Source of the DNA: Planctomycetia bacterium
GTDB lineage: Bacteria > Planctomycetota > UBA11346
Direction: 5' to 3'
Assembly (NCBI GenBank): GCA_005801395.1
Contig: SYDV01000341.1
Coordinates: 1-8,088, forward strand
Length of the DNA stretch: 8,088 bases
Positions 6,577 to 8,088 of the stretch are shown here, piece by piece. The position numbers were made by a program, and so were the translations under genes. Each line of letters begins with the position of its first letter. Within the stretch, counting starts at the first letter, position 1. Below the pieces are notes generated by a model. That model saw only the letters and a program-made list of their open reading frames with translations, was not told the DNA's origin and made no database searches.

Positions 6577-6580
6577 CACT

Positions 6581-6600
6581 CTGGTTCTCATGAAAACCAG
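6581..6600 (-). other. Second stem-loop just before the terminator
   Basis: CUGGUUUU CAUG AGAACCAG in minus-strand RNA makes an 8-bp stem (one U-G wobble) with a tetraloop. It directly precedes the 6554-6576 hairpin with only four bases between them. It may be part of a tandem terminator or a 3'-end-stabilising structure. Confidence 0.45.
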
Positions 6601-6634
6601 CTGAGATAAGCGGAAGGAAATCTACGCTTGCTGA

Positions 6635-8088
6635 TTATTTTTTTGGCACTTTATGGATCGTGCTCATAAATTCCGCCGATATCGCTTCACCATCGGCAGT
6701 TCCTACCTTACAGCTCACGGCAAATTGCATCACGGGTTTCATGCTAGGAATTTCCAAATCCACACTGAGACCGTCAGCTGATAGAGTCGCCTTGGTAATA
6801 GCCACTACATCGCCATCCGTTTTCTTTTCGGGATCGTCAACTGAGTAAGTGGCAGAACCGTAGCCGTCCGTCCAACGATAATTCCATTGTTTGATGCTGT
6901 AATTACCAGGATCCGCAGCAGTCGATGGATCCAGTTTTGTGGTAAATGATAAACGAACGCCATTTGGTACGATTGCCAAAGAGCGACCCATGCGCACGGG
7001 TGTGCCCGTTGTGCGAACGCGATCAAATCCACCTGGTTTTACTGCGGTCGTTTGTCCCATACCTAATCCAACCACGTATAATTGACCATCAACTGGATTA
7101 AAGCGACCACGCAAACCGGCGGACGTTAGTTGAATAGGAAAACGAATAACGCCTCCCTGCATGACGCCGTCAATCTCTTCCATGTAGACTTTAAATAATC
7201 CCGATTTTCCATAACTCATGTGCAGGAGATCATCTTTAAATGGAGCCCATTTATCGCTGGTTACCCACACCTGACTGCAAGCCGAACTTTCTGTACGCTG
7301 CGGCATATAACAAATAGGCTGAGGATGATGGGGTTCTTTTCCGTGAGCCGTGTTTTTAACACCCAAGAAATCACCTTCTTTAACCCAATGAATTGGTGAT
7401 GCAGGGACCCACACACCTTCATTATCCGATACGGTAATTTGACCATCGCTTCGTACCGCCGAACCATTCGGCATGCGCAAGCCAGAAGCATACGAAGTCA
7501 GCGTTTTACCATCTTTCGTCAACTTCAACACCGCACCCATATGTGGAGTTAATAATTGAAAACCACGGCCACCCGCACGTATTGCTCCACCAACTGAGAA
7601 TACAAAATTGCCACTCGCGTCTGTATTCAAATCACAAACGAACGAATGAAACGACGGAGTCTGTAATAAATCCATGGTGAACATATGATAATAGTCGGCT
7701 TCACCATCTTTATCGAGATCATGAAGACGAACGATACCATCACGACAGGCGACATGAATAAGGCCGTCGACAATTTTAATTCCCAATGGTGCATGCATGC
7801 CAGCGGCAAAGCGACGCCATGTTACTTTCTTTAATTCCGCATCAATTCCTGAAACAATAAAAATATCACCATTTAAAGTTGCGACAGCCGCGGTGGTACC
7901 ATCGGGAAAAAAGTCCACACCCGTTGGACGAACCCATGCCTGCCATGGATTAGTTTCCGGTAAACCAATACTATCGACGGCAAAACCACTAACATCTTTC
8001 CCAAGCGTACCCGTCGATTCTAAGGTTTCTTTCCATAAGGCCGGACCGCCTTTCGTTTTAGCCGACAAATCATTTGGCTTCGCGGTTG
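6635..8088 (-). CDS. C-terminal part of a secreted-type sorbosone-dehydrogenase-like propeller protein (partial)
   Basis: The frame is open from base 8088 to the TAA at 6635-6637, giving 483 visible residues; the true start is beyond the right edge. The visible part contains a beta-propeller of the soluble glucose/sorbosone dehydrogenase type: RPTGVDFFPDG, LGIKIVDGLIHVACRDGI, SGLRMPNGSAVRSDGQ, and RGRFNPVDGQLYVVGLG. DLDKDGEAD (about 123-131) is an EF-hand-like, likely calcium-binding loop common in these proteins. After about residue 365 follows an Ig-like segment (LSFTTKLDPSTAADPGNYSI and on), ending IHKVPKK. There is no CxxCH, so no cytochrome c domain is visible; it could have been on the missing side only if domain order differs. 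Large PVC proteins with this layout often carry a DUF6797 region upstream. An oxidoreductase role is inferred from the fold; catalysis is unproven and such propellers may only bind ligands. Confidence 0.8.
   Translation of the reverse strand, partial: TAKPNDLSAKTKGGPALWKETLESTGTLGKDVSGFAVDSIGLPETNPWQAWVRPTGVDFFPDGTTAAVATLNGDIFIVSGIDAELKKVTWRRFAAGMHAPLGIKIVDGLIHVACRDGIVRLHDLDKDGEADYYHMFTMDLLQTPSFHSFVCDLNTDASGNFVFSVGGAIRAGGRGFQLLTPHMGAVLKLTKDGKTLTSYASGLRMPNGSAVRSDGQITVSDNEGVWVPASPIHWVKEGDFLGVKNTAHGKEPHHPQPICYMPQRTESSACSQVWVTSDKWAPFKDDLLHMSYGKSGLFKVYMEEIDGVMQGGVIRFPIQLTSAGLRGRFNPVDGQLYVVGLGMGQTTAVKPGGFDRVRTTGTPVRMGRSLAIVPNGVRLSFTTKLDPSTAADPGNYSIKQWNYRWTDGYGSATYSVDDPEKKTDGDVVAITKATLSADGLSVDLEIPSMKPVMQFAVSCKVGTADGEAISAEFMSTIHKVPKK

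Noticed and set aside
6635..8068. Gene start at the TTG at 8068 for the right-hand propeller protein
   Set aside because: The frame stays open to the window edge, there is no signal peptide at that point, and the family is expected to be much longer, so the gene is partial.

Overview
The window looks like chromosomal DNA from a free-living, glycan-degrading bacterium of the PVC group (Planctomycetota, Verrucomicrobiota, Lentisphaerota and relatives). Verrucomicrobiota or a close relative is my best guess. The reasons are an ECF sigma factor paired with a FecR-like protein that carries a C-terminal LamG domain, and several secreted proteins of types I associate with these phyla: a sorbosone-dehydrogenase-like propeller with a C-terminal Ig-like tail, a GH99-like hydrolase, and a DDFSR-type secreted protein. 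This rests on remembered family patterns, not on a search. There are no rRNA or tRNA genes, transposases, integrases or CRISPR repeats.

Layout from left to right. (1) 1-144, minus: the first 48 codons of a secreted protein that runs off the left edge. (2) 145-424: a 280-base gap with a promoter-like pair inside an inverted repeat and a strong minus-strand hairpin. (3) 425-2839, minus: an 804-residue secreted propeller-like protein whose second half repeats part of its first half. (4) 2840-2930: a divergent control region with a perfect 8-bp inverted repeat (CTGTGTTA-N13-TAACACAG). (5) 2931-3497, plus: an ECF sigma factor. (6) 3494-5068, plus: a membrane protein of the form cytoplasmic N-terminus, one TM helix, FecR domain, LamG domain, joined to the sigma gene by an ATGA overlap. 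(7) 5070-6389, minus: a secreted GH71/GH99-like hydrolase whose stop codon lies one base from that of the FecR-LamG gene. (8) 6390-6634: a short gap with two stem-loops that pair fully only in minus-strand RNA. (9) 6635-8088, minus: the C-terminal part of a large secreted propeller protein whose 5' end is beyond the right edge.

Working model (inference): the sigma and FecR-LamG genes form a two-gene trans-envelope switch. The LamG domain outside the inner membrane would bind a carbohydrate or a LamG-type partner, the FecR domain would relay the signal across the membrane, and the cytoplasmic segment would hold or release the sigma factor. The neighbouring genes for secreted proteins are natural candidate targets. 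Unlike the classical FecI/FecR/FecA system, no TonB-dependent receptor is visible here.

The two edge genes are incomplete. No substrate can be named from sequence alone.
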